Positions 35,890 through 45,384 of a stretch of 64,000 bases of DNA are shown here, piece by piece. How positions within the stretch are numbered: position 1 is the first letter of the stretch; every line of letters begins with the position of its first letter. The DNA is from Lederbergia wuyishanensis (GTDB lineage Bacteria > Bacillota > Bacilli > Bacillales > Bacillaceae_C): NCBI RefSeq assembly GCF_022900255.1, contig NZ_JALIRM010000014.1:91562-155561 (forward strand), in the 5' to 3' direction. A program made the translations under genes and the position numbers. Under the pieces are notes generated by a model. The model searched no databases. It was not told the origin of the DNA and saw only the letters and a program-made list of their open reading frames with translations.

Positions 35890-37080
35890 TTGGGTACAGA
35901 GGAAATCATTGCGCAAACCGAAAAATACGGGGCAAAAAATTATAATCCTCTGCCTGTTGTTATTTCCGAGGCAGGAGGGGTATGGGTAAAAGACCCTGAA
36001 GGAATAAAATATATGGATATGTTAAGTGCATATTCTGCTGTAAATCAAGGACATCGCCATCCAAAAATTATTCAAGCTTTAAAAGAGCAAGCGGATCGAG
36101 TTACATTGACTTCAAGAGCGTTCCATAATGATATGCTTGGACCATGGAATGAGAAGGTTTGCCAATTAACGAATAAGAATATGGTTCTACCAATGAACAC
36201 AGGTGCTGAAGCGGTTGAAACTGCTATAAAAGCGGCGAGGCGATGGGCGTATTCGGTAAAGAAAGTAGAGGAAAATCAAGCTGAAATCATTGTTTGCGAA
36301 GGGAATTTTCATGGACGGACAATGAGTGCTATTTCTCTATCCTCAGATGATGAATATAAATATCAGTTCGGCCCAATGCTACCTGGTATAAAGCTTATCC
36401 CATACGGGGATATAGAGGCGTTAAAGCAGGCAATCACCTCTAATACCGCTGCATTTTTATTAGAGCCAATTCAGGGAGAAGCGGGAATAATAATTCCACC
36501 TGAGGGGTTTTTAAAAGAGGCTTTTAAAATTTGTAGAAAAAATAATGTACTATTTATTGCAGATGAAATACAATCTGGATTAGGACGATCTGGAAAAATG
36601 TTTGCCTGTGATTGGGAAACGGTTGAACCGGATATGTATATATTAGGCAAAGCGCTAGGAGGTGGAGTGTTTCCGATATCCTGTGTAGCGGCAAATAGTG
36701 AGATTCTTGGAGTTTTTAACCCTGGGTCCCACGGTTCAACATTCGGTGGAAATCCAATGGCATGTGCAGTTTCGATTGCGGCATTGGACGTTATTTATAA
36801 TGAAAAACTTTGTGAACAATCACTTGAACTTGGACTATATTTTATGTCAAAATTAAATGATATTGTTAATCCGTCGATAAAAGAAATAAGAGGCAAAGGT
36901 CTATTTATCGGTGTCGAGTTAAATGAAAATGCCCGTCCATACTGTGAAGCCTTGATGACAGAAGGGCTTTTATGTAAAGAAACACATGAAAATGTTATCC
37001 GTTTTGCTCCGCCATTAACGATTACTAGGGAAGAGTTGGATTGGGCGATCGAACGGATTAAAAAAGTGCTTGCAAAATGA
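35890..37080 (+). CDS. rocD: Ornithine aminotransferase (RocD)
   Basis: 396 residues, class III PLP aminotransferase. The start is TTG, fixed by AGGAGG at 35875-35880. PLP-binding Lys lies in [13 protein letters not shown], with the preceding [20 protein letters not shown] block and [29 protein letters not shown] and the family length match RocD. It converts ornithine and 2-oxoglutarate to glutamate semialdehyde and glutamate, feeding the upstream dehydrogenase. Confidence 0.92.
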   Translation: MGTEEIIAQTEKYGAKNYNPLPVVISEAGGVWVKDPEGIKYMDMLSAYSAVNQGHRHPKIIQALKEQADRVTLTSRAFHNDMLGPWNEKVCQLTNKNMVLPMNTGAEAVETAIKAARRWAYSVKKVEENQAEIIVCEGNFHGRTMSAISLSSDDEYKYQFGPMLPGIKLIPYGDIEALKQAITSNTAAFLLEPIQGEAGIIIPPEGFLKEAFKICRKNNVLFIADEIQSGLGRSGKMFACDWETVEPDMYILGKALGGGVFPISCVAANSEILGVFNPGSHGSTFGGNPMACAVSIAALDVIYNEKLCEQSLELGLYFMSKLNDIVNPSIKEIRGKGLFIGVELNENARPYCEALMTEGLLCKETHENVIRFAPPLTITREELDWAIERIKKVLAK

Positions 37081-37189
37081 TATAATTAACTGAGATCGTT
37101 AAGATGTCCCTCTTTTAATAAAAGGGACAAAATCTAGTAACCGACAATTAGCAAGAGATAAACTTTTGTTGAATTTAGTTAATGCAGTC

Positions 37190-37246
37190 GGCGGATACCT
37201 AAACTTTTTTCGAATTAGCTTATAAAAGTTTAGGTGAAATTCCGCC
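37190..37246 (+). promoter_or_regulatory. Large leader hairpin upstream of glutamate dehydrogenase
   Basis: GGCGGA pairs with TCCGCC, and inside that ACCTAAACTTTT pairs perfectly with AAAAGTTTAGGT around a 15-base loop. No T run follows, so it is not a standard terminator. It ends 47 bases before the gdh start. A second, smaller hairpin (GTCCCTCTTTT / AAAAGGGAC) lies at about 37104-37127. Confidence 0.55.
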
Positions 37247-37293
37247 AAGGAGTCATTGAATCTGATTACACAATAAAGAGGCGAAAAATAACA

Positions 37294-38538
37294 ATGGCAG
37301 AAAATCTTAACCTATTTACATCAACACAAGAGGTAATTAAAGATGGCCTCCATAAGCTTGGTTTTGGTGAGGAAATGTATGAGCTTTTAAAAGAACCAAT
37401 GAGAATGTTAACTGTACGCATTCCTGTAAGAATGGATGATGGATCAGTCAACGTTTACACAGGTTTTCGTGCACAACATAATGATTCAGTTGGTCCTACA
37501 AAAGGTGGGGTCCGTTTTCATCCAGATGTCACGGAAGAAGAAGTAAAAGCTATGTCGATGTGGATGAGTATAAAATGTGGAATCGTTAACCTCCCTTATG
37601 GTGGAGGTAAAGGTGGAATAATATGCGATCCACGGACAATGTCAATGGGTGAAATTGAACGTCTTAGCCGTGGGTATGTTCGTGCCATAAGTCAAATTGT
37701 TGGACCTACAAAAGACATTCCGGCACCCGATGTGTACACAAACTCACAAATCATGGCTTGGATGATGGATGAATATAGCCGTCTCCGTGAAAATGATTCT
37801 CCAGGATTTATTACTGGAAAGCCAATTGTGCTTGGTGGTTCACAAGGTAGAGAAAAGGCCACTGCTCAAGGTGTAACCATTTGTATTGAAGAAGCTGCTA
37901 AAAAACGAGGTATTAATTTAAAAAATTCTAGAATTGTTATTCAAGGATTTGGAAATGCTGGAAGCTTCCTTTCTAAGTTTTTATATGATGCTGGAGCTAA
38001 AATTGTAGGAATTTCCGATGCTTATGGAGCATTACACGATCCTGATGGGCTCGATATCGACTATTTACTAGATCGTAGAGATAGCTTCGGTACTGTAACA
38101 ACTTTATTTGATAATACTATTACAAATAAAGAATTATTTGAACTTGATTGCGACATCATAGTTCCTGCTGCAGTTGCAAATCAAATTACTGCAGATAATG
38201 CTCATAATATTAAGGCATCCATCGTTGTTGAGGCTGCAAACGGCCCGACTACCGAGGAAGCAACACGAATATTAAGTGAAAGAGGAGTTTTACTAGTTCC
38301 GGATGTACTTGCAAGTGCAGGTGGGGTTACCGTTTCTTATTTCGAATGGGTCCAAAACAACCAAGGATATTATTGGACGGAAGAAGAAGTCAACGAAAAA
38401 CTTCGCACAAAACTTGTCGAGTCGTTCGAAAATGTATACAATACTGCCGAAAGCCGAAGAGTAAATATGCGCCTAGCAGCATATATGGTTGGCTTACGAA
38501 ACGTAGCAGAAGCTTCCCGTTTTAGAGGATGGGTATAA
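37294..38538 (+). CDS. gudB: NAD-specific glutamate dehydrogenase (GudB/RocG)
   Basis: 414 residues from the ATG at 37294 (GAGGCG upstream); a longer frame adds 20 unsupported residues. The GDH signature is complete: VGPTKGGVRFHP, the catalytic Lys in LPYGGGKGGIICDP, and the Rossmann motif VIQGFGNAGS. It deaminates glutamate to 2-oxoglutarate, completing the ornithine-to-2-oxoglutarate route begun by the two upstream genes. GudB and RocG cannot be told apart reliably by sequence reading alone; the position beside rocA and rocD is compatible with a RocG role. Confidence 0.9.
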   Translation: MAENLNLFTSTQEVIKDGLHKLGFGEEMYELLKEPMRMLTVRIPVRMDDGSVNVYTGFRAQHNDSVGPTKGGVRFHPDVTEEEVKAMSMWMSIKCGIVNLPYGGGKGGIICDPRTMSMGEIERLSRGYVRAISQIVGPTKDIPAPDVYTNSQIMAWMMDEYSRLRENDSPGFITGKPIVLGGSQGREKATAQGVTICIEEAAKKRGINLKNSRIVIQGFGNAGSFLSKFLYDAGAKIVGISDAYGALHDPDGLDIDYLLDRRDSFGTVTTLFDNTITNKELFELDCDIIVPAAVANQITADNAHNIKASIVVEAANGPTTEEATRILSERGVLLVPDVLASAGGVTVSYFEWVQNNQGYYWTEEEVNEKLRTKLVESFENVYNTAESRRVNMRLAAYMVGLRNVAEASRFRGWV

Positions 38539-38549
38539 TATTAGTGATT

Positions 38550-38587
38550 GAAAATACCACAGTTCAGAGTGAACTGTGGTATTTTTT
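38550..38587 (+). terminator. Terminator after glutamate dehydrogenase
   Basis: AAATACCACAGTTC pairs with GAACTGTGGTATTT across a 5-base loop, followed by T residues. Confidence 0.88.
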
Positions 38588-38650
38588 GAAGGGGAATTTT
38601 TAATAAGTGTAACGCTATAATTTTAAGGCGTTATTTATTAGGGCAGTGAA

Positions 38651-38915
38651 TCTTGGATTGATGCCTAAGAAAGGTGAAAATCGTATAGGTCCGTAAGGAA
38701 TGTAAAAATAGTTACTAAAGGAAACCAATCCTGCTATTGATGCCCTAAGAAAGGTAAAGTCAATAAGGAAGAGTATTGGTTCCGTGAGAAATGTGACAAT
38801 CGTAATTAAAGGTAATCAATCGGAGTATTGGCACCCTTAAGACTGCAAAAATCATTGCCAAAGGAAATCAATCCTCCTTTAGGCACTCTAAGGAATGTGA
38901 GAAAATAATAAAGGG
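38651..38915. repeat. Degenerate ~52-bp repeat array upstream of pgi
   Basis: A unit beginning CC(G/C)TAAGAAA-GT and running through AATCGT..TAAAGGTAATCAATC recurs at 38664, 38691, 38743, 38782, 38834 and 38886. Intervals are 27, 52, 39, 52 and 52, so the full unit is about 52 bases with two truncated copies. It fills much of the 570-base gap before pgi; the rest of the gap shows no gene. Confidence 0.65.
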
Positions 38916-39111
38916 TTACCTGACTTATGTGAAATCCTTGCCCAGTTTATAATCATATTGTTTAGCAATAAAGAAATTATTTTAAACCTAATAATGAAAA
39001 GTATATTTGTTTTCCGTAAAGATATCTCCTTTAACATATATTTTCTTGAAAATCTCTCCCTGTTCAGCTAGAGTATTACCATATAGATTTTGTACATAAG
39101 GAGGAAAAGTG

Positions 39112-40461
39112 ATGGGATATCTAAAGTTTGATTACTCAAAAGCATTAAGTTTTTTCGGTGAACATGAAATTACATACTTGCAAGCCGCTGTGGAAACAGC
39201 TCATAAACAATTACATGAAAAAACAGGAGCTGGAAAGGATTATACAGGTTGGGTAGAACTTCCACACGAGTATGATCGTGAAGAATTCTCTCGTATAAAA
39301 AAAGCAGCTGATAAAATTAAAGAAGATAGTGATGTATTACTTGTTATCGGAATTGGTGGATCTTACCTAGGTGCTAGAGCTGCTATTGAAATGCTTAATC
39401 ATAGCTTTTACAATGCACAGTCTTCTGAACAGCGCAAAACTCCTCAAGTCTTTTTTGTAGGAAACAATATTAGCTCAACGTATATGAAGGACTTAATGGA
39501 TTTGCTTGATGGAAAGGATTTCTCGATCAATGTTATTTCTAAATCCGGAACAACGACCGAGCCTGCACTTGCATTCCGCATATTCCGCAAACTTCTAGAA
39601 GAAAAGTATGGTGCAGAAGAAGCTAGAAAAAGAATTTATGCTACGACTGACCAAGCAAAAGGTGCTTTAAAGACTTTAGCAAACGAAGAAGGATACGAAT
39701 CATTTGTAATCCCTGATGATGTTGGGGGAAGGTATTCTGTTTTGACAGCTGTTGGGTTGCTTCCAATTGCGGTGAGCGGAGTCGAAATTGAGGAAATGAT
39801 GAAAGGTGCTGCAGATGCCAGCGACGAATTTAGCAGCCCTGAGCTTGATAAAAATATTTCCTACCAGTATGCTGCGATTCGAAATGCTTTATACAATAAA
39901 GGAAAAACGATTGAAATGCTCATTAATTATGAGCCAGGCTTGCAGTATTTTTCCGAGTGGTGGAAACAACTATTTGGAGAAAGTGAAGGGAAAGATCAAA
40001 AAGGAATATTCCCAGCTTCTGCTAATTTTTCTACAGACCTTCATTCATTAGGACAATACGTTCAAGAAGGCCGTCGTGATTTGTTCGAAACTGTTATTAA
40101 GGTAAAAAATCCACGCCATGAATTAGTTATCGAAAGTGAAGAAGGTGATTTGGACGGATTAAATTATTTAGAGGGCAAAACGGTTGATTTCGTAAATGAT
40201 AAAGCATTTGAAGGAACGCTTTTAGCTCATACCGATGGTGGTGTTCCAAATTTAGTGGTAGAAATTCCTGCTATGGACGCCTACACTTTCGGATATCTAG
40301 TATATTTCTTCGAGAAAGCATGTGCAATTAGTGGTTATTTACTCGGTGTGAATCCATTTGACCAACCTGGAGTAGAAGCATATAAAGTTAATATGTTTGC
40401 ACTCCTTGGAAAACCAGGATTCGAAGAGAAAAAAGCAGAATTGGAAAAAAGATTAAAATAA
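39112..40461 (+). CDS. pgi: Glucose-6-phosphate isomerase
   Basis: 449 residues, the usual length for the Firmicutes enzyme. The ATG at 39112 has AAGGAGG 7 bases upstream; the GTG one codon before is less well spaced. Signature blocks are [51 protein letters not shown] and the catalytic Glu/His region [20 protein letters not shown]. It interconverts glucose 6-phosphate and fructose 6-phosphate. Followed by a strong terminator. Confidence 0.96.
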   Translation: MGYLKFDYSKALSFFGEHEITYLQAAVETAHKQLHEKTGAGKDYTGWVELPHEYDREEFSRIKKAADKIKEDSDVLLVIGIGGSYLGARAAIEMLNHSFYNAQSSEQRKTPQVFFVGNNISSTYMKDLMDLLDGKDFSINVISKSGTTTEPALAFRIFRKLLEEKYGAEEARKRIYATTDQAKGALKTLANEEGYESFVIPDDVGGRYSVLTAVGLLPIAVSGVEIEEMMKGAADASDEFSSPELDKNISYQYAAIRNALYNKGKTIEMLINYEPGLQYFSEWWKQLFGESEGKDQKGIFPASANFSTDLHSLGQYVQEGRRDLFETVIKVKNPRHELVIESEEGDLDGLNYLEGKTVDFVNDKAFEGTLLAHTDGGVPNLVVEIPAMDAYTFGYLVYFFEKACAISGYLLGVNPFDQPGVEAYKVNMFALLGKPGFEEKKAELEKRLK

Positions 40462-40465
40462 TGTG

Positions 40466-40496
40466 TAGCACCTACGCGATGTAGGTGCTATTTTTA
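40466..40496 (+). terminator. Terminator after pgi
   Basis: TAGCACCTAC pairs with GTAGGTGCTA across 5 bases, followed by TTTTT. Confidence 0.85.
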
Positions 40497-40689
40497 TTTC
40501 CCTCTGTTCCTCACGATTACTTTTCTACTTAATTTTAAAAATGAGAACATACATATATAATTTTTATGATACGAGAAAAGAGTGGGAATTTTACTAATAA
40601 CAATAAACTTAACGAAAACAAGTCTGTTCCTTGGAATAACCTCCCGTTGTCAAAGGAATACTAGATTGAAAACAAAGGAGTGTTGTAAA

Positions 40690-41091
40690 GTGTTTGAAAT
40701 TAATTCAACTATAGAGGGTAAGGAATTTAATTTACATAAGCTGGAACAACTTTTAAAACCTAAGGGATATGTCATTGGTGGTAATTGGGATTATGATCGA
40801 GGCTTTTTTGATTACAAAATGGCAGATGAAGGTGGCTACCAATTTCTGCGTGTTCCATTTATAGCTGTACATGGAGAGCTTGATAGCCCTGGGGTAATTG
40901 TAAAATTAGGAACCCCTTTTGTTCTTGAGCATGTATATCAAAAGGGATTGGATGACTATGCTGATAGTAGTAATATGTCCGCTTCATTTAACCAGTTTTC
41001 TGAACCAGAGGATCCAGACGGAAACCTTGACAAAAAGTATATTCAAATGGGAAAAGATTTAGTTAACGAGCTGGAAACAATTTTATCTTAA
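40690..41091 (+). CDS. yugN: YugN-like protein
   Basis: 133 residues from GTG at 40690, 9 bases after AAAGGAG. This gives the length of B. subtilis YugN; a longer frame opening at 40582 carries an unrelated leader. YVIGGNWDYDRGFFDYKM and a C-terminal DLVNELETIL helix are the recognisable family parts. It follows pgi as in B. subtilis. Function unknown. Confidence 0.85.
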   Translation: MFEINSTIEGKEFNLHKLEQLLKPKGYVIGGNWDYDRGFFDYKMADEGGYQFLRVPFIAVHGELDSPGVIVKLGTPFVLEHVYQKGLDDYADSSNMSASFNQFSEPEDPDGNLDKKYIQMGKDLVNELETILS

Positions 41092-41152
41092 TTAAAACAT
41101 CATTGATTTTTACGAACGTTTGTTCTATAATATTTCAAAGGAGGTTTATTAA

Positions 41153-41374
41153 ATGAAGAGACTTCTTGCGGAATCTTTAAGATCCGGAATTAAGTTAGAA
41201 ATGATTTATTTATCGGATAAAAAAGTTGTAACTCAAAGGACAATTAAAGTTTTGGCAATAGGAGAATCAACGTTTAAAGCCTTCTGTTATTTACGTAGAG
41301 AAGAAAGACTCTTCAAGTTGGAAAATATTCTTTCCATTACTGTTCCAAGGAAGAAGTATTTTAGAGGAGCATAA
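41153..41374 (+). CDS. Stand-alone WYL-type domain protein
   Basis: 73 residues with AAAGGAGG just upstream. The layout I-x-LEMIYLSDKKVVTQRTIKVL ... FKAFCYLRREERLFKLENILSI is that of a WYL domain: beta strand with Y, R-T-I-x-V, YLR-x-E-R-x-F-K-L. WYL domains usually sit behind a helix-turn-helix and sense nucleic acids or other ligands; here no DNA-binding part is present and the protein is the domain alone. Spacing to yugN (61 bases) suggests co-transcription. Confidence 0.7.
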   Translation: MKRLLAESLRSGIKLEMIYLSDKKVVTQRTIKVLAIGESTFKAFCYLRREERLFKLENILSITVPRKKYFRGA

Positions 41375-41486
41375 TTTTAATAAAGTGCTATATCCTAAAT
41401 TTCCAATTCTAGCTAGTTTATAGAAGCAGGATAGAAATTATGATATAATTAAAAAGTTAAATTCCTTAGAAGGAAGGAAACGGAAA

Positions 41487-42209
41487 ATGGATATAGCGAC
41501 AACGATACTAGGAATTACGTTTACCTCGGCAGCCATCATCGCATTATTGAAAATCATCGCAATCGATATAGTATTATCCGGTGATAATGCGATTGTAATT
41601 GCAATGGCAACAAGAAGCTTACCGAAGGAACTTCAAAATAAGGCTATAATATGGGGAACGGCTGGAGCAGTAATTTTGCGAGTTCTTTTTGCCATTATCA
41701 TCGTTTGGTTATTGCAGATTCCCTTTGTAAATATTATTGGTGGTTTATTGCTTTTATGGATTGCATACACTGTTTTAGTTGGCGGGAAAGATGAAACGCA
41801 CATTTCATCACATAACGGATTCATGAAGGCGGTAGGAACAATTATAATGGCTGATGCTGTTATGAGCTTGGATAATGTTGTAGCAGTAGCTGGTGCAGCT
41901 GATGGTCATGTAGTAATGATTGCTTTAGGAGTTGCTATCAGTATTCCGATTATGATTTTCGGCTCTAAATTTATTGTTAAAGTTATGGACAAGTATCATT
42001 GGATTGCATATGCGGGTTCAGGAATTCTGGCATGGACAGCTGGAGAAATGCTTTTAAAGGACAAGCATATTGACGAGTTGGTAGGTATTTCTGAAGGGCT
42101 TATGACCTATTTAACTATTGCATGCATTACCTTACTTGTTCTCCTAGCAGGATACTTTACTAATAAAAGAATCGCATATAAAAGAAAAGAACGCCAGCAG
42201 TATAGCTAA
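41487..42209 (+). CDS. TerC family membrane protein
   Basis: 240 residues, about 7 membrane segments. The two TerC motifs with metal-binding Asp are clear: KIIAIDIVLSGDNAIVIAMA in helix 1-2 and MADAVMSLDNVVAVAGAADG in the middle. Homologues in B. subtilis (YjbE, YkoY, YceF) export manganese or load it onto secreted enzymes. A manganese (yybP-ykoY) riboswitch often precedes such genes, but none is visible here. Start ATG after GAAGGAAGG. Confidence 0.9.
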   Translation: MDIATTILGITFTSAAIIALLKIIAIDIVLSGDNAIVIAMATRSLPKELQNKAIIWGTAGAVILRVLFAIIIVWLLQIPFVNIIGGLLLLWIAYTVLVGGKDETHISSHNGFMKAVGTIIMADAVMSLDNVVAVAGAADGHVVMIALGVAISIPIMIFGSKFIVKVMDKYHWIAYAGSGILAWTAGEMLLKDKHIDELVGISEGLMTYLTIACITLLVLLAGYFTNKRIAYKRKERQQYS

Positions 42210-42229
42210 TAAAATTTTCAACTTACAGG

Positions 42230-42268
42230 AACAACCGATTACCATTCAAGGTAGTCGGTTGTTTTTTT
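42230..42268 (+). terminator. Terminator after the TerC gene
   Basis: AACAACCGATTACC pairs with GGTAGTCGGTTGTT across 6 bases, followed by a T run. Confidence 0.85.
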
Positions 42269-42406
42269 ATTTTACTAGAGGTGACCTTAATCAGAGTATA
42301 TTCATATCATTATAGGTAGAAGGGGCTGAAGGTCTAAGTGTACCAACTAAATTCTAAGGAGTTTGCTTTCAATCGTGATAATTAAACGCGAAGGAGAAGA
42401 TTAGAC

Positions 42407-43420
42407 GTGGTGAAAATCTTTATCGACCCAGGACATGGAGGCTCTGACTTTGGAGCAACTGGATATGGTTTGCGTGAGAAAGATTTGACGTTAAGCATTT
42501 CCAAAAGACTAGTAAACATTTTGTTAAATGAATATGACGACGTGCAAGTAAAGCTGAGTCGTACAGGTAATCAAACAGTTTCGTTAAACGAGCGAACTAA
42601 TGCAGCAAATGCTTGGAATGCAGATTTTTTACTTTCTATTCATATAAACGCAAGTGGAGGTTCCGGTTTTGAAAGTTATATTTATATTGGGAGCTTTCCT
42701 AGCCGATCTGCTACAAACCAAAAACGCAATATCATACACGATGAAGTAATAAAAACAACCGGATTCATTGATCGAGGAAAAAAAGAAGCTGATTTTCATA
42801 TGGTCCGGGAGTCTCATATGCAAAGTATATTGACTGAAAATGGATTTATTGACAATGCCCATGACGCAAATTTATTACGCCAATCGTCCTTTTTGGACAA
42901 GATTGCGAGAGGCCATGCTAATGGATTAGAAAAAGCGTTAAAGTTAAAAAGGAAAAGTGCTGAACAAGTGTCAGTTGCTTCCTCACCATCGGATGGTTCT
43001 TCATCTAACCGAGAAATGGGTGATCAAAGATACCAAGTTAACAAGGCGGTAGCGGGTTACTATACAGCAGCTGATGCTAAGACGGGAGAAAATAAAAAAA
43101 GCACGGTGAAAAAAGGAGATTATTACGTTTACAAGCGATATGATGGGATGATAAACGTTACAAAACAAAAAGGAGTCCCTGGAAGTTGGATTAATCCTAA
43201 TAATAATGTCACTACAGCATTAAACACATTTCGAATCAGAGTGACAGCCGATGAATTATGGTACTACAATAAACCTGACTGGAATGCTCGAGAAGGAATA
43301 GCTAAAAAGGGAGAAGTGTTTACAGTTGTAGACACTCTTACAGTAAATGGATCAAAAATGTACAAATTAAAAAGTGGAAAATACATTACAGCTAACCCTC
43401 AGTATATAGAAAAGCTTTAG
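42407..43420 (+). CDS. N-acetylmuramoyl-L-alanine amidase (CwlC-like, Amidase_3)
   Basis: 337 residues with no signal peptide. The N-terminal amidase_3 domain (1-~180) has the zinc ligands of IFIDPGHGG (His10), LREKD (Glu), LLSIHINAS (His) and the catalytic Glu in ILTENGFID. After a Ser-rich linker come one or two SH3-like repeats. The lack of a signal peptide and this domain order resemble CwlC, the mother-cell-lysis amidase of sporulation. Start GTG after AAGGAGAAG. A terminator follows. Confidence 0.88.
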   Translation: MVKIFIDPGHGGSDFGATGYGLREKDLTLSISKRLVNILLNEYDDVQVKLSRTGNQTVSLNERTNAANAWNADFLLSIHINASGGSGFESYIYIGSFPSRSATNQKRNIIHDEVIKTTGFIDRGKKEADFHMVRESHMQSILTENGFIDNAHDANLLRQSSFLDKIARGHANGLEKALKLKRKSAEQVSVASSPSDGSSSNREMGDQRYQVNKAVAGYYTAADAKTGENKKSTVKKGDYYVYKRYDGMINVTKQKGVPGSWINPNNNVTTALNTFRIRVTADELWYYNKPDWNAREGIAKKGEVFTVVDTLTVNGSKMYKLKSGKYITANPQYIEKL

Positions 43421-43428
43421 GCTCATTA

Positions 43429-43466
43429 CCGTAAAACTACTTTAAGTTTAGTTTTACGGTTTTTTA
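43429..43466 (+). terminator. Terminator after the amidase gene
   Basis: CCGTAAAACTA pairs with TAGTTTTACGG, followed by six T. Confidence 0.85.
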
Positions 43467-43655
43467 TATGAATAAAAAAATTATTATTTGTATTATGAAT
43501 GTATAGAATATTCATTGACATTGATAGCGCAAACATATCTAATATAGTAAAACAATAAAGTACCAACATAATGTAACCACTATAATTTTTGAAAAAAGTA
43601 TAATTTTAAATGTCAATTTGTAAAGAACAAACATTTCACATAAGGAGGGGATATT

Positions 43656-44582
43656 TTGTTCAATCAAAAAATAGTAGCAGGTATTGATATCGGTGGGACG
43701 AAGACTCTAATAGGTCTAGTGGATCATTCTGGAAACATTTTGGTGAGTCAGCAATTTCCGACTGAAATCGATGTTGAGCCTAAAATCCATATTGATAAGT
43801 GTATTGAATCACTACGTAATTGCATGAAAAAGATTGGCATTCATGATCAATCACTTCTTGGGATTGGTGTGAATGTACCTGGATTGGCTGATCCTAAAAA
43901 AGGAATTTTAATTCATGCTCCCTATGCTGGATGGAAAAGTGTTCCTGTCAAAAGCTATCTTCAAGAAATATGGCCAGAAATACCGATTCGAATTGCAAAT
44001 GATGTAAATGCCTGCGCATTGGGAGAACTTGTATTTGGAAGAGGAAAAGAATTTCAACATTTCCTTTGGGTAACGATCAGCACTGGAATTGGTGGTGGAG
44101 TTATAATCGAACGAAAAATTTATGAAGGTGAGCATTTCATTGCTGGTGAGATTGGGCATTTAGTTGTTGAATGGGAAAATGGCAATCTTTGCGGTTGCGG
44201 TAATCGAGGATGTTTAGAGGCTCATGCATCTGGGACAGCAATTGCGAAAATGGCCGAAAAAATGAGTTTGTTACCAGCTACTTCTAAAAATGTAGCTGAA
44301 TTAGCGTATAACGGAAATAAAACAGCCTTAGATATTTATAAACAAGCTGGTGAATACATAGGACGTGCACTTTCATATGCCGCAAATGTTTTGAATCCTG
44401 GAGCAATTATAATTGGTGGTGGAGTTAGTTTATCATATGATTTGCTTGAACCGCACATACGAACTACATTTCAATCTGCAGTTATTGATGAAACGAATAA
44501 AAGTATGCCCATATTAAAAACGGCACTTGGTTATGAAGCAGGCTTAATTGGGGCAGTAAGTTTGATATATTCAAATGAATAG
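43656..44582 (+). CDS. ROK family sugar kinase
   Basis: 308 residues. The ATP loop AGIDIGGTKTLIGLVD, the catalytic IANDVNACALGELVFGRG (Asp), the STGIGGGVI phosphate loop and the zinc site CGCGNRGCLEAHASG are complete, so it is an active kinase rather than a NagC-type repressor; there is no HTH. Start TTG with AAGGAGGGG upstream. It opens a group with the SIS and FGGY genes. Candidate substrates are glucose, fructose or an amino sugar. Confidence 0.88.
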   Translation: MFNQKIVAGIDIGGTKTLIGLVDHSGNILVSQQFPTEIDVEPKIHIDKCIESLRNCMKKIGIHDQSLLGIGVNVPGLADPKKGILIHAPYAGWKSVPVKSYLQEIWPEIPIRIANDVNACALGELVFGRGKEFQHFLWVTISTGIGGGVIIERKIYEGEHFIAGEIGHLVVEWENGNLCGCGNRGCLEAHASGTAIAKMAEKMSLLPATSKNVAELAYNGNKTALDIYKQAGEYIGRALSYAANVLNPGAIIIGGGVSLSYDLLEPHIRTTFQSAVIDETNKSMPILKTALGYEAGLIGAVSLIYSNE

Positions 44583-44751
44583 GTTCTTTTCTAAAACGTG
44601 TTTCTCTTATAAAAAATTTTTAATGAATTTTGGAATTCAATATTAATTATTGTTTAAGAAAAGAGCTGCATACTTTATTAGAACAGTAAACTCACTTATA
44701 TGCTTTTACATAAAATAAACACTAAGAAAACAATAAAAGGAGCTGAACAAA

Positions 44752-45339
44752 TTGTTTCGATCCTACTATAGTCAATACCAAGCTGAGTGGTTAAAAGTCA
44801 TTCAACAATTAGATATAAACATCATTGAAAAAATTTATGAGACTATTAAAAATTCAACTGAAAAAAATCAACAAATTTTTGTATTAGGTAACGGTGGGAG
44901 TGCTTCTTCAGCATCTCACTGGGCGTGTGATTTTGGAAAAGGCGTGAATGTAGATGGAGTAAAGAGGCTTAAGATTTTAAGTTTGACTGATCAAATTCCA
45001 CTTATGACAGCTTATGGTAATGATATTAATTATTCGGATATATTTGTAGAACAGTTAAAAAATCTTTTAAATCCCGAAGATATTGTTATTGGACTTTCCG
45101 TATCTGGTAACTCTGAAAATGTAGTTCGTGCTTTTCAGTATGCAAAAGATCTGGGGGCACAAGTAATATCGTTAGTCGGAGAAAAAGAAGGAAGAATGAA
45201 AGGTCTATCAGACATTTCCCTTGTCATACCATCCAACGATTACGGAGTGGTGGAGGATGTTCATATGTATGTGAACCATGTAATCTCACAATTTTTGAAG
45301 AAAGAGAATGAGAGACAAGGGGCATTATTAGCTGAGTAA
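44752..45339 (+). CDS. SIS-domain sugar-phosphate isomerase (GmhA-like)
   Basis: 195 residues, a single SIS domain. FVLGNGGSASSASHWACDFGKG resembles the substrate loop of phosphoheptose isomerase GmhA, and GLSVSGNSENVVRAF is the second phosphosugar-binding loop. The start is TTG, fixed by AAAGGAGCTG. It is 45 bases from the FGGY kinase gene. GmhA makes heptose 7-phosphate for cell-surface sugars, but the kinase neighbours point to a catabolic isomerase of unknown substrate. Confidence 0.8.
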   Translation: MFRSYYSQYQAEWLKVIQQLDINIIEKIYETIKNSTEKNQQIFVLGNGGSASSASHWACDFGKGVNVDGVKRLKILSLTDQIPLMTAYGNDINYSDIFVEQLKNLLNPEDIVIGLSVSGNSENVVRAFQYAKDLGAQVISLVGEKEGRMKGLSDISLVIPSNDYGVVEDVHMYVNHVISQFLKKENERQGALLAE

Positions 45340-45384
45340 ACTAAATAGGTTATTAGTTAAACAATTATTTGGAGGAATAATAAT

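Noticed and set aside
40582..40689. Upstream extension of yugN
   Set aside because: The extension has no ribosome site, while GTG at 40690 has one and gives the family length.
41375..41486. Manganese (yybP-ykoY) riboswitch before the TerC gene
   Set aside because: The 110-base leader lacks the conserved element sequences and is too short and AT-rich.
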